From G965204755 sp965243415 (lineage in GTDB: Bacteria > Acidobacteriota > Vicinamibacteria > Marinacidobacterales > Marinacidobacteraceae), in NCBI GenBank assembly GCA_965243415.1, contig OZ251549.1, positions 3,410,001-3,474,000 on the forward strand: a stretch of DNA of 64,000 nucleotides, written 5' to 3'. A program made the position numbers and the translations under genes. Each line of letters opens with the position of its first letter. Position 1 is the first letter of the stretch. Positions 39,159 through 49,427 of this stretch are shown in pieces. The notes beneath the pieces were generated by a model. It saw only the letters and a program-made list of their open reading frames with translations. It did not search any database and was not told where the DNA came from.

Positions 39159-39366
39159 CGGCGGGCGGATCTCCTTGGCGGGGCGGCGGATCGAGGGGGA
39201 GCCCCGGCCGCGGCCCGGGCCCGGCGACGAGGCTCGGCCGGTCCCCGCCGCCGGGAACTTCGGGGCCGTATCGTAAGGGACACGGTCGGCTCCCCGGCCT
39301 CCGACCGGCCGGAGCGGGAACGCCGCCGGCCGACAGCGCCTCGTCCGGGAATACTCCGGCCGCCCG
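39159..39366. repeat. Duplicated 5' flank, copy 2
   Basis: This flank is homologous to 35957-36158. Both copies keep AAGGAG 12 bases before the ATG and a TATCGTA heptamer about 110 bases upstream. Homology fades beyond 39366. The following 155 bases up to trpE hold a TACACT hexamer at 39491-39496, a possible -10 for the trp-aro operon. Confidence 0.7.
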
Positions 39367-39521
39367 GGGGGCGGGGCGCTGACGCGGGACGCCGAAGCCC
39401 GGCCCCTCCGGCCCGACCGCCCTCGGCGCCGGTGGGGCGGAGCCGGTCTCCCCCCGGGTTCGCGCCGGGGTTCGCCGTCGAACGGCCGGGTACACTGCCC
39501 GGTTTCCTTCCTGGCGGCCCG

Positions 39522-41051
<1,530 letters not shown>

Positions 41052-41100
41052 GGCCGGGCTCCCCGGGCCATTCCTCCGACTCCGCTTCCCCGCCGACCCC

Positions 41101-41691
41101 ATGACCCTCGTCCTCGACAACTACGACTCCTTCACCTTCAACCTGGTGCAGTTGCTGGGCGAACTCGGCGCCGAGCCGGAGGTGTTCCGCAACGACGCCC
41201 TGACGGTGGAGGAGATCCGCGCCCGGCGCCCGGCCCGGATCGTGGTCTCCCCGGGACCCCGGACCCCGGAACGGGCCGGCGTCTCGCTGGAGGCGGTGCG
41301 CTCGTTCGCCGGCGCGGTTCCCCTCCTCGGCGTCTGCCTCGGCCACCAGGCGGTGGCGGTGGCCTTCGGCGGCCGGGTCCGCCGGGCGCGGCGCCTGCGG
41401 CACGGCAAGACTTCCCCGGTGCGGCACGACGGGCGGGACCTGTTCCTCGGGATCGAGAACCCCTTCCCCGCCGTCCGCTACCACTCGCTGGTCGCCGACG
41501 AACCGATCCCCGAGGACCTCGAGGTCACCGCCCGGGCCGACGACGACGGCGAAGTCATGGCCGTCCGCCACCGCCGCTGGCCGATCTGGGGAGTACAGTT
41601 CCACCCCGAATCCATCCTGACCGGCGCCGGCCCCGCGCTGCTCCGGAACTTCCTGAACCTGACCGGCCCGAACCGGACCGGAACCGACTGA
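41101..41691 (+). CDS. trpG: Anthranilate synthase component II (glutamine amidotransferase)
   Basis: This 196-residue class I amidotransferase supplies ammonia to TrpE. The catalytic Cys is in LLGVCLGHQAVAVAFGG and the His-Glu pair in WGVQFHPESILT. It starts LVLDNYDSFTFNLVQLLGEL. It could also serve 4-amino-4-deoxychorismate synthase (PabA) if no second copy exists elsewhere. It follows trpE by 49 bases. Confidence 0.9.
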   Translation: MTLVLDNYDSFTFNLVQLLGELGAEPEVFRNDALTVEEIRARRPARIVVSPGPRTPERAGVSLEAVRSFAGAVPLLGVCLGHQAVAVAFGGRVRRARRLRHGKTSPVRHDGRDLFLGIENPFPAVRYHSLVADEPIPEDLEVTARADDDGEVMAVRHRRWPIWGVQFHPESILTGAGPALLRNFLNLTGPNRTGTD

Positions 41692-41730
41692 GCCGAACCG
41701 TTCCGGCGCCACCCACCCTCGAGTCTCGCG

Positions 41731-42813
41731 ATGCCTGCCGAACCCGCCACGATGGTGCTCATCCTCCACCCCTGGGCGGAGGAGAAGGATCTGGAGAGCC
41801 TGATCCGGCGCATCGAGGAGAAGGCGCTCGACCGGGCCATCCACCGCGGGCAGGTGCGGACCCGGATCCATGTCCTGGGCGACCTGTCCCGGGAGACGGA
41901 AGCGGCCTGGCGCACGCTGCCCGGCGTCGAACAGGTGTACGGGCTGGCGAAGCCCTACCGCCTGGCGAACAAGACCCATCGCCAGTCCTCGACGCGGATC
42001 CCGGTCGGCTCCCAGCAACTCGGCAGCGACGACTTCGTGATCTTCGCCGGCCCCTGCGCCCTCGAGAACGAAGAACAGGGACTGGCCTCGGCGCGCATGG
42101 TGCGGGACCTCGGCCTCGAAGTGATGCGCGCTTCCGCGTTCAAGCCGCGCACTTCGCCCTACTCCTTCCAGGGGCTCGGGCGGGAGGGCCTCCACCTGCT
42201 CGCGCGCATCCGGGAGGACACCGGCGTCCTGGTCGAGACCGAGATCATGGATGTCCGTGATGTCGAGCCGGCCGCGGGGCTCGTGGATGTGGTGCGGATC
42301 GGCGCGCGGAACATGCAGAACTTCGACCTGTTGAAGGAGTGCGCCCGCATCGAGACGCCGGTCATCCTGAAGCGGGGGATGGCGAACACCATCCGCGAGT
42401 TCCTGCTCGCCACCGAGTACCTGCTGCAGGGGAACCCGAATGTGATCCTCTGCGAACGCGGCATCCGCTCGTTCGAGACCGCCTACCGGAACACGCTCGA
42501 TGTGGGGGCGATCGCCGTCCTCAAGCAGGAGACCCACCTGCCGGTCATCGCCGACCCCAGCCACAGCGCCGGGAACAAGACGCTCGTCCCGGCGCTCGCC
42601 CGGGCGGCGCTCGCCGCCGGCGCCGACGGGCTGCTGGTCGAGGTCCACCCGAACCCGGCGGTGGCGCTGAGCGACGGCGACCAGTCCCTCTATCCCGACC
42701 AGTTCAGCGAGTTGCTCCGGGACCTGAGAAGGCTCGGCGCCGCCCTCGACCGCCGGCTGCTGCCTCCCCGGGAGGCGGAGCCGGACCTGCGGGCCGGCGC
42801 GCCGGCGGCGTGA
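41731..42813 (+). CDS. aroF: 3-deoxy-7-phosphoheptulonate (DAHP) synthase
   Basis: The enzyme joins phosphoenolpyruvate and erythrose 4-phosphate, the entry step of the shikimate pathway. This 360-residue protein is the ACT/ferredoxin-like-domain type found in Thermotoga. The first 75 residues are the regulatory domain. The barrel has IFAGPCALENEEQG, ASAFKPRTSPYSFQGLG, ILKRGMANTIREFL and ADPSHSAGNKTLV. It likely binds tyrosine or phenylalanine as inhibitor through the N-terminal domain. Its stop overlaps aroB as GTGA. Confidence 0.92.
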   Translation: MPAEPATMVLILHPWAEEKDLESLIRRIEEKALDRAIHRGQVRTRIHVLGDLSRETEAAWRTLPGVEQVYGLAKPYRLANKTHRQSSTRIPVGSQQLGSDDFVIFAGPCALENEEQGLASARMVRDLGLEVMRASAFKPRTSPYSFQGLGREGLHLLARIREDTGVLVETEIMDVRDVEPAAGLVDVVRIGARNMQNFDLLKECARIETPVILKRGMANTIREFLLATEYLLQGNPNVILCERGIRSFETAYRNTLDVGAIAVLKQETHLPVIADPSHSAGNKTLVPALARAALAAGADGLLVEVHPNPAVALSDGDQSLYPDQFSELLRDLRRLGAALDRRLLPPREAEPDLRAGAPAA

Positions 42814-43946
42814 GCCGGCCGGCTCCGAACGCCGGCCCGCTCCGGATCCCGGTCGCCGTCCCCGGGCGGCGCGCCGACTACGAGGTCCTCGTCGGCCCGG
42901 GCGCCCTCGGGGAACTCGGGCCGCTGCTCGCCCGGCGGTTCCCGGACCGGACGACGGCAGCGATCGTCGACCGGGAAGCGTTCCGCTGCCACGGCGAACG
43001 GCTGACCGCGGCGCTGCCGCCGGGCGCGCCGGTGCTCCCGCTGCAGCCCGGCGAGCGGCACAAGACCCGCGCCGAGAAGGAGCGGATCGAGGACGACCTG
43101 CTCGAGCGGCGGTTCGGGCGTGACAGCGTCCTGGTGGCGTTCGGCGGGGGCGTCACCACCGACCTGGCCGGATTCGTGGCCGCGACCTACCTCCGGGGCG
43201 TCCCCTTCGTCGCCGTTCCCACGACGCTGCTCGCCGCGGTGGACGCCTCCGTCGGCGGCAAGACCGGCCTGGACACCCCCCGGGGGAAGAACCTCATCGG
43301 CGCCCTCCATCCCCCGGCGGCGGTCGTCGCCGACACCGACCTGCTGGAGACCCTGCCCGGGCCCGAACTCCGGAACGGCGTCGCCGAGGCGGTGAAGATG
43401 GCGGCGACGCTGGACGCGGAAGACTTCGCCTTCCTGGAACGGCGGCGGGAGGCGGTCCTCGGCGGAGACCCGGAAGCGACGGCGGAACTCGTCGCCCGGA
43501 GCGTCCGGCTCAAGGCGGCGGTCGTGGCCGAGGACGAACGGGAGGCCGGACGCCGCCAGGTCCTGAACTTCGGGCACACGGTCGGCCACGGGCTGGAGCG
43601 GGCCACCGACTACCGGCTGGCGCACGGGGCAGCGGTGGCGGTGGGGATGGTCGCCGAAGCCCGGATGGCGGCGGTCGCCGGACGGCTGGGCGCGGCGGAC
43701 GAGTCGCGTCTCGGGTCGCTCCTCCGGGACTTCGGGCTGCCGACGACCGCCCCGGAGGCGGCGGCGCGGGCGGCGGTGGTCGCCGCGATGGGCAGCGATA
43801 AGAAGACCGTGGGCGGAGAGCCGCGCTTCGTGACCCTCGAAGGCCTCGGGAGGGTCCGGGAGCGGAACGACGCCGGGAGACCGGCCTGGTCGCACCCGAT
43901 GCCGGAAGCCGCGCTCGCCGCCGGACTGGAGGCCATCGGGTTGTGA
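42810..43946 (+). CDS. aroB: 3-dehydroquinate synthase
   Basis: This NAD- and zinc-dependent enzyme closes the DAHP ring, the second shikimate step. At 378 residues it is normal in length. The motifs are intact: GGGVTTDLAGFVAATYLRG, PTTLLAAVDASVGGKTGLD, GKNLIGALHPP, and the zinc histidines in LNFGHTVGHGLE. It starts at a GTG overlapping the aroF stop. The last 15 codons have a second, diverged copy at about 44177-44223. Confidence 0.93.
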   Translation: MSRPAPNAGPLRIPVAVPGRRADYEVLVGPGALGELGPLLARRFPDRTTAAIVDREAFRCHGERLTAALPPGAPVLPLQPGERHKTRAEKERIEDDLLERRFGRDSVLVAFGGGVTTDLAGFVAATYLRGVPFVAVPTTLLAAVDASVGGKTGLDTPRGKNLIGALHPPAAVVADTDLLETLPGPELRNGVAEAVKMAATLDAEDFAFLERRREAVLGGDPEATAELVARSVRLKAAVVAEDEREAGRRQVLNFGHTVGHGLERATDYRLAHGAAVAVGMVAEARMAAVAGRLGAADESRLGSLLRDFGLPTTAPEAAARAAVVAAMGSDKKTVGGEPRFVTLEGLGRVRERNDAGRPAWSHPMPEAALAAGLEAIGL

Positions 43947-44219
43947 CCGGGGCCGCCCCCGGACGCCCGCCGGGAAGACGACCGTGATCCCCAACGAGTC
44001 AGTCCCGGACGAGCGCCTCCGTCGCCGGAGATTCGCCGCCCGCGGCGACGAACGAAAGACCGGGCGGAGAGCAGGATGGAGGTCGGCGCGGCCCTCCCGG
44101 CGCCTCGCAGGGCGCAGGGCCCCCCGGCGGCTCCGGGGGCGCAGCGGCGCCGGGAAGCCGGCCCGGACGCGCTCGATGGCGGAAGCCGCGCTCGCCGCCG
44201 GGCCGGACGCCGTCAACCG
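43947..44219 (+). pseudogene. Partial duplicate of the aroB 3' end
   Basis: The spacer between aroB and aroA is long for this operon. Its last 55 bases closely match the end of aroB: MAEAALAAGPDAVNR here against MPEAALAAGLEAIGL in aroB, followed in both by TGACCGGGG. An ORF from the GTG at 43984 runs to 44223 and overlaps aroA as GTGA, but it is Arg-rich and shows no domain. It is best explained as a decayed tandem duplication; a small real gene is less likely. Confidence 0.45.
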
Positions 44220-45827
44220 GTGACCGGGGATACGCCGCGCGCCCTCTCCGGGGGGACCGCGGAGATCGCGCCGGGGCCGGCGCCGCTCTCGGCCACGGTC
44301 CGGGTTCCGGGCAGCAAGTACGAGGCGAACCGGCTGCTGCTCATCGCCGCTCTCACCGACGGCGACTCCATGATCCTCGGGGCGCCGGCCGGCGACGACC
44401 TCCGCGCGGTCCTGGCGGCGCTCCCGGCGCTCGGCGCGACGGTGGAAGTCCGCTCCCGGGAGGGCCGCCCCGAAGAGGTCCGCGTGCGCGGACTCCCGGC
44501 GCCGGAGCGTGTCCGCGCGCTGCCGCCCTGCCCGGCGCCCGCTTCCCCCGCCGACGGCGGAGCGGCGACCGCCCCCGGCGAAGCGACGACCGCCGCCGGC
44601 GAAGCGACGACCGCCGCCGGCGAAGCGACGACCGCCGCCGGCGAAGCGACGACCGCCGCCGGCGAAGCGGCGACCGACGACGACGGAATCCCCACCGCGG
44701 ATGCAGGGGAGTCGGGAACGCTGCTGCGACTGCTGACCGCGGCCGCGGCGACCTCGCCGGCGGCCCTCCGGATCACCGGCGCCGGCCGACTCGGCGAGCG
44801 CCCGCTCTCCGGGCTGGTGCGGGCGCTCCGCTCGCTCGGCGCCGAGATCCGGGGCCCGGTTCGAACCGGGACCCGAACGAAGGGCCGGGGGAACCTGCCG
44901 CTCCTCGTCCGCTCCGGCCGGCCCGAGGGCGGCCTCGCCGGCAGCCGGGCGCTCCTCCCGGCGAACGAGACCAGCCAGTTCGCCAGCGCCCTGCTGATCG
45001 CCGCCGGGCGCGCGACGGGCGCCTTCCACCTCGAACTGGAGCACGACCCGGTCTCCGCCTCCTATCTCGACTTGACGGTGGAAGTCATGGGCCGCTGCGG
45101 CATCGCAGTCGAACGACAGGGGCCCCGCACCTTTCGGGTGCCCGCCGGCGCCCGCTATCGCCCGGGCGTCCGAACCGTTTCCGGCGACTGGACTTCCGCC
45201 ACCTATGCGTTCGCGGCGGCGGCGCTGGCCCCCGGCCGGGTGCGGGTGCTCGGTCTCGACCCCGCCTCGCCGGTCGGCGAACGCGAGTTCCCGGCGGTGC
45301 TGCGCCGGCTCGGCTGCCGGGTCGAAGAGGCGGAGGACGCCGGGGGCTTCGCCGTGACCGTCACCGGCGGCGGCCGGCTCCGGGGCGTCGAAGCCGACTG
45401 CTCCCGGATGCCGGACGCCGCGCCCACCCTCGCCGCCCTGGCCCCCTTCGCCGAGGGCCCCACCCGGCTCACCGGGGTCGGCCACCTCCGCCACAAGGAG
45501 AGCGACCGGATCGAAGCGCTCCGGGAGGGACTCCTCCGGCTCGGCGCCGGGGTCGCCGTCTCCGCCGACAGCCTGACGATCACCCCGCCGGAAACCCTTC
45601 CCGCGAACGAGCCCGAAGACCCGTCGGGAGCCCGGCCGACCAACGCCCCGGCCTTCGATCCCCGGGGCGACCACCGGATCGCCATGGCGTTCGCGCCGGT
45701 CGGGCTGCGCCGGCCCGGGGTCCGGATCCGCGACGCCGGAGTCGTGGCGAAGTCGTTCCCGGGGTACTGGGAATTCCTGCGCGGCCTCGGCCTCCGGGTG
45801 CGCCTCGACCGGCCGCGTCCGGCGTGA
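44220..45827 (+). CDS. aroA: EPSP synthase (3-phosphoshikimate 1-carboxyvinyltransferase) with repeat insertion
   Basis: The protein has 535 residues, about 100 more than usual. The extra length comes partly from a low-complexity insertion with four ATTAAGE heptads just before the GESGTLLRLL motif, and from a loop near PANEPEDPSGARPTNA. Conserved parts include ANETSQFASALLIAAG, VSGDWTSATYAFAAAAL, MPDAAPTLAALAPF, HKESDRIEAL and DHRIAMAF. In the first motif the usual GSKS reads GSKYEANR: Lys and Arg remain, but the substrate-binding Ser is Tyr. The enzyme may thus bind substrate or inhibitors differently. The GTG at 44220 is preferred; an upstream ATG at 44076 would add sequence unlike the family. 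Confidence 0.88.
   Translation: MTGDTPRALSGGTAEIAPGPAPLSATVRVPGSKYEANRLLLIAALTDGDSMILGAPAGDDLRAVLAALPALGATVEVRSREGRPEEVRVRGLPAPERVRALPPCPAPASPADGGAATAPGEATTAAGEATTAAGEATTAAGEATTAAGEAATDDDGIPTADAGESGTLLRLLTAAAATSPAALRITGAGRLGERPLSGLVRALRSLGAEIRGPVRTGTRTKGRGNLPLLVRSGRPEGGLAGSRALLPANETSQFASALLIAAGRATGAFHLELEHDPVSASYLDLTVEVMGRCGIAVERQGPRTFRVPAGARYRPGVRTVSGDWTSATYAFAAAALAPGRVRVLGLDPASPVGEREFPAVLRRLGCRVEEAEDAGGFAVTVTGGGRLRGVEADCSRMPDAAPTLAALAPFAEGPTRLTGVGHLRHKESDRIEALREGLLRLGAGVAVSADSLTITPPETLPANEPEDPSGARPTNAPAFDPRGDHRIAMAFAPVGLRRPGVRIRDAGVVAKSFPGYWEFLRGLGLRVRLDRPRPA
44580..44663. repeat. 21-bp tandem repeat, four copies, inside aroA
   Basis: A 21-base unit (begins GAAGCGACGACCGCCG) occurs four times without mismatch, with degraded half-copies on both sides. 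It encodes the heptad E-ATTAAG in frame. Length changes would keep the reading frame. Confidence 0.9.
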
Positions 45828-48064
45828 CCGCGCCCGACCGGCCCGGCTCAGGAGCGCCGCAGCCGGAACCCTTCGCCGGCCGCTGGCCCAACGCGGTGCT
45901 GGTCGGGGCCCGCGCCTCCGGGAAGAGCCGCGCCTCGCGCCGGTTCGCCGCCGCCACCGGCTGGACCCGGGTCAGCGCCGACGATCTCTTCGAGGAGCGG
46001 CACGGCCCGATCCCCGAGTTCGTGGCCCGTTTCGGCTGGGAGCGCTTCCGGGACGAGGAGAGCCGGATCCTCGGCGGGATCACCGGGGAGCGACTGGTGG
46101 TGGACTGCGGCGGCGGCATCGTCCTGCGCCGGGAGAACCGGGAAGCGATCCGCCGGCTGGGAACCGCGTACTGGCTCCGCGCTCCGCTCCCGGTCCTCCG
46201 CGCGCGGCTTTCGAGAGCGAAAGGGCGGAGGAACCGGCCGCCGCTCCTGGCGTCGCCCGACGGCGCCGACCGGGGGGACCCCGCGGCGGAGGCGGCGGCG
46301 GTGCTGGCACAGCGCGCGCCGCTCTACCGGCAGGTCGCCGATTTCGATCTCTGGAGCGCCGCCCCGCCCGATCCGGAGGAGCCGCCCGGGGCGAGTGGAC
46401 GGCCCGCGGCAGGCCCGTCGGCGGAGATCGATGCCGCGGCCATCCTGCGCGACATCCACTTCGGGCCCGGGATCGCGCTCTCGGTCGCCGCGTCCACCGC
46501 CGAGCAGGCCACCGCCGGGCTCCTCGCCGCCTGGGAGCAGACCGGCCCCGACGACCTCCTGGAACTGCGCCTCGACCATCTCGAACGCGCCGAACCCGCC
46601 ATCCTTCCCCGGATCCTCGCTCCCCTGCCCCCGGCGGCCCTCGGGCGGCTGATCGCGACCGTCCGCCGCCGGGAAGAAGGCGGCCGGTTCCCGGGCAGCG
46701 AAACGGCGCGCGTCCGGCTGCTCGTCGAGGCCGCGCGGCTCGGCGTCGGCTGGCTCGACCTCGAAGCGGAGGCGGACCGCGCCGTCTCCCCGCCGATCTC
46801 CGAACAGGCGCGGCGCGCGAACCCCGCGGTGCGGCTGGTCGCCTCGCACCACGACTTCGCCGGGATCCCGGACGACCTCGAGAGCCTCCCCGCCCGCCTC
46901 GCCGCCCGGCGACCGGCCCTGGTCAAGGTCGCCGCCGCGGCGTCGGGGTTCGAGGAAGTGGCCCGGATCCACCGGCTGCTCCGCGCCGGCGCCGCTTCCC
47001 CCATCGATCGTCCGTCCGCCGATCGTCCGTCCGCCGCCGAAAGGAGTGACGCCGCCCCGCCCCTCGTCGCCGTCGCCCTGGGCGAGGCCGGGCGGGGGCT
47101 CCGGGTGACCGCCCGCGCGGCCGGGGCCCGCCTCTCGACCTACGCCCCGCCGGCCGGCTGGCCGACCGCCGCCCCCGGTCAGCGGGACGCGGAGGCGATC
47201 CGCAGCCGGCACCGCAGATGGGGGGCGAACCTGGCGGCGCCGGTCCCGGTCTTCGGCGTGGCCGGGTTCCCGGTGGCGCAGAGCCTGAGCCCGGCGATGC
47301 ACGAAGCGGCGTTCCGCCACCTCGGGATCGAGGCCGCGTACCGGCCCTTCGCCGTGCCGCCGGACGAGTTGGCGGAGTTCCTCACCGCGGCCCGGCTGGC
47401 GGAAGTCGCCGGACTGAACCTGACGATTCCCCACAAACAGGCCGCGACCGCGCTCCTCGACGGTCTCGACGCGGAGGCGCAGCGGATCGGCGCGGCGAAT
47501 ACGATCCTCCGGGCAGAGCCGGGCGGCAGGGACTTCGTCGGAGCGAACACGGACTGGATCGGCGCCGTGGAAGCGATCGAAGAAGCAACCCCCCTCCGGG
47601 GGCGGCGGGTGAGCCTGCTCGGCGCCGGCGGGTCGGCGCGGGCGGTGCTCTACGGCGTCCGCCGACGCGGCGCCGAGGCGGTGGTGTACGCCCGGAACGA
47701 CCGGCGCGCCGCCGCTCTCGCGGACGACTTCGGCGCCCGGGCGGCGCCCTGGGCCGATCTCGCCGCGGCGGAAGGAGACCTCCTGGTGAACACCACCCCG
47801 ATCGGCATGGCGCTCGGCCCCGACCCGGCCGGTTCCCCGGCCCCGCTCTCGACCGTCCTCGGCCACCGGACGGTCTTCGACCTGGTGTTCCATCCGCGCC
47901 GCACCCCGCTCCTCGAGGCCGCCGCCGGCGCCGGCCGGGCGGTGGTGCCCGGTCTCCGGATGCTGGTGCGGCAGGCCGCCCGGGCGTTCACCCGCTGGAC
48001 CGGTCGCCCGGCGCCGGTGGAAGTCATGGCGCGAGCGGCGGAGGCGGCCGACGATGCCCGGTAG
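45824..48064 (+). CDS. Trifunctional shikimate kinase / 3-dehydroquinate dehydratase (type I) / shikimate dehydrogenase
   Basis: Three enzymes are fused in 746 residues. Residues 20-185 are shikimate kinase (Walker A VGARASGKSRASRRF; VVDCGGGIVLRREN). Residues 215-420 are a type I dehydroquinase, with DDLLELRLDHLE, catalytic His in VASHHDFAG and Schiff-base Lys in ALVKVAAAA. Residues 465-740 are shikimate dehydrogenase (AQSLSPAMHEAAF, NLTIPHKQ, GANTDWIGAVEAI, LLGAGGSARAVLYG). Together they catalyse three pathway steps; with aroB and aroA just before, they repeat the domain order of fungal AROM. A 15-base repeat (47006-47035) lies in the linker before the third domain. The GTG overlaps the aroA stop as GTGA. 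Confidence 0.9.
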   Translation: MTAPDRPGSGAPQPEPFAGRWPNAVLVGARASGKSRASRRFAAATGWTRVSADDLFEERHGPIPEFVARFGWERFRDEESRILGGITGERLVVDCGGGIVLRRENREAIRRLGTAYWLRAPLPVLRARLSRAKGRRNRPPLLASPDGADRGDPAAEAAAVLAQRAPLYRQVADFDLWSAAPPDPEEPPGASGRPAAGPSAEIDAAAILRDIHFGPGIALSVAASTAEQATAGLLAAWEQTGPDDLLELRLDHLERAEPAILPRILAPLPPAALGRLIATVRRREEGGRFPGSETARVRLLVEAARLGVGWLDLEAEADRAVSPPISEQARRANPAVRLVASHHDFAGIPDDLESLPARLAARRPALVKVAAAASGFEEVARIHRLLRAGAASPIDRPSADRPSAAERSDAAPPLVAVALGEAGRGLRVTARAAGARLSTYAPPAGWPTAAPGQRDAEAIRSRHRRWGANLAAPVPVFGVAGFPVAQSLSPAMHEAAFRHLGIEAAYRPFAVPPDELAEFLTAARLAEVAGLNLTIPHKQAATALLDGLDAEAQRIGAANTILRAEPGGRDFVGANTDWIGAVEAIEEATPLRGRRVSLLGAGGSARAVLYGVRRRGAEAVVYARNDRRAAALADDFGARAAPWADLAAAEGDLLVNTTPIGMALGPDPAGSPAPLSTVLGHRTVFDLVFHPRRTPLLEAAAGAGRAVVPGLRMLVRQAARAFTRWTGRPAPVEVMARAAEAADDAR

Positions 48065-49178
48065 TTCCCTCGGCCAGGCCTTCCGGGTCACCGCCTTCGG
48101 CGAGTCGCACGGCCCGGCGATCGGGGTCGTCGTGGACGGTTGCCCGCCGCTCGTGCCGGTCGTCGAAGCGGACCTCCAGGTCGAACTCGATCGCCGGCGC
48201 CCGGGCCAGAGCGCGCTCACCACTCCCCGGACGGAAGCGGACCGGGTGGAGATCCTGTCCGGCGTCCACGAGGGGCGGACCACCGGGCACCCGGTGGCGC
48301 TGATGGTGCGGAACCGCGACGCCCGCCCCGGCGACTACGACGCCCTCCGCGAGGTGTACCGGCCCGGGCACGCGGACTCGACCTTCGCCGCCCGCTACGG
48401 GGTCCGGGACCATCGGGGCGGCGGCCGGGCTTCGGCGCGGGTGACCGTCGCCCATGTCGCCGCCGGGGCCCTCGCCGGCCTCCTGCTGCGGGAGCGGCAC
48501 GGGATCGCGGTGACCGCGTATGTCCGTCGGGTGAAGGACCTCGAAGCGGAAGGGATCGTCCCCGAGCAGGTGACCCGGGAACAGGTGGAGGCGACGCCGA
48601 TCCGCTGCCCGGACCCGGCCGCGGCCGCCGCGATGGCGGAGATCGTGGCCCGGGCGCGGGACGCCGGCGACTCCGTCGGCGGCGTCGTCGAATGCGTGGT
48701 GCTCGGGGCGCCCCCGGGGCTCGGCGAGCCGGTCTTCGACAAACTGGAGAGCGACCTCGCCGGGGCCATGCTCGCCATCAACGCGGTGAAGGGCTTCGAG
48801 ATCGGGTCCGGTTTCGCCGGGACGCGCCTCTTCGGCAGCGAACACAACGACGCGCTGGCGATGGAGGACGGACGGCTGGTGTCCGCGACGAACCGGGCCG
48901 GGGGAGTCCTCGGCGGCCTCTCCACCGGGATGCCGATCCGGTTCCGCGTGGCGTTCAAGCCCACTTCCACCATCGCCCGCCCGCAGCGCACGGTGGACAC
49001 CGCCGGGCGGGAGGTGACCCTGGCCGCTTCGGGCCGTCACGATCCCTGCGTCCTGCCCCGGGCGGTTCCCATCGTGGAGGCGATGACCCGGATCGTGCTC
49101 GCCGATCATGTCCTCCGCGCCGCCCTGGCGCGGCCGCCGGCCCCGGCCTCCCCGGCGGCGCCGGCCCCGGCGAGTTAG
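48054..49178 (+). CDS. aroC: Chorismate synthase
   Basis: This flavin-dependent enzyme makes chorismate from EPSP, the last step of the pathway. The family signatures are present: TAFGESHGPAIGVVVDGCPP near the start, split here as TAFGESHG and VVVDGCPP, then DHRGGGRASARVTVAHVAAG, GSEHNDA and RHDPCVLPRAVPIVEAM. The 374 residues end in an Ala/Pro tail. The start overlaps the trifunctional gene by 11 bases. The operon ends here. Confidence 0.93.
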   Translation: MPGSSLGQAFRVTAFGESHGPAIGVVVDGCPPLVPVVEADLQVELDRRRPGQSALTTPRTEADRVEILSGVHEGRTTGHPVALMVRNRDARPGDYDALREVYRPGHADSTFAARYGVRDHRGGGRASARVTVAHVAAGALAGLLLRERHGIAVTAYVRRVKDLEAEGIVPEQVTREQVEATPIRCPDPAAAAAMAEIVARARDAGDSVGGVVECVVLGAPPGLGEPVFDKLESDLAGAMLAINAVKGFEIGSGFAGTRLFGSEHNDALAMEDGRLVSATNRAGGVLGGLSTGMPIRFRVAFKPTSTIARPQRTVDTAGREVTLAASGRHDPCVLPRAVPIVEAMTRIVLADHVLRAALARPPAPASPAAPAPAS

Positions 49179-49239
49179 GATTTTCCCGTCCATCCGCTTC
49201 CGTTCGGGTTCCGTCCGGGGCGGGAGGGCCGGACGGGGA

Positions 49240-49315
49240 GGGCGGCTAGCTCAGTTGGGAGAGCGCGGCGTTCGCAATGCCGAGGCCACGGGTTCGAGCC
49301 CCGTGCCGTCCACCA
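49240..49315 (+). tRNA. tRNA-Ala (anticodon CGC)
   Basis: A full cloverleaf is visible. The acceptor stem pairs GGGCGGC with GCCGTCC, including the G3-U70 wobble that marks alanine tRNAs. The D arm begins TAGCTCAG. The anticodon loop TTCGCAA reads GCG codons, and the T arm is ACGGG-TTCGAGC-CCCGT. Discriminator A and an encoded CCA end the gene. A TAGGAT hexamer overlapping the aroC stop (49176-49181) could be its -10. Confidence 0.96.
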
Positions 49316-49352
49316 CCCCCGGCTCCCCACCCGATTCCCCGATCGCGTTTCC

Positions 49353-49382
49353 CCGATCCCGATCGACCCGATCCCGATCGAC
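49353..49382. repeat. 15-bp direct repeat, two copies, in the leader of the lolA-like gene
   Basis: The unit CCGATCCCGATCGAC occurs twice in tandem between tRNA-Ala and the lolA-like gene. It contains the palindromic CGATCG core, so it may form a small hairpin or protein site. Confidence 0.5.
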
Positions 49383-49427
49383 CGGCCGGTTGCGGCGGAC
49401 CGTCTTCCTTCCGGAGGTGAGAAGAGC

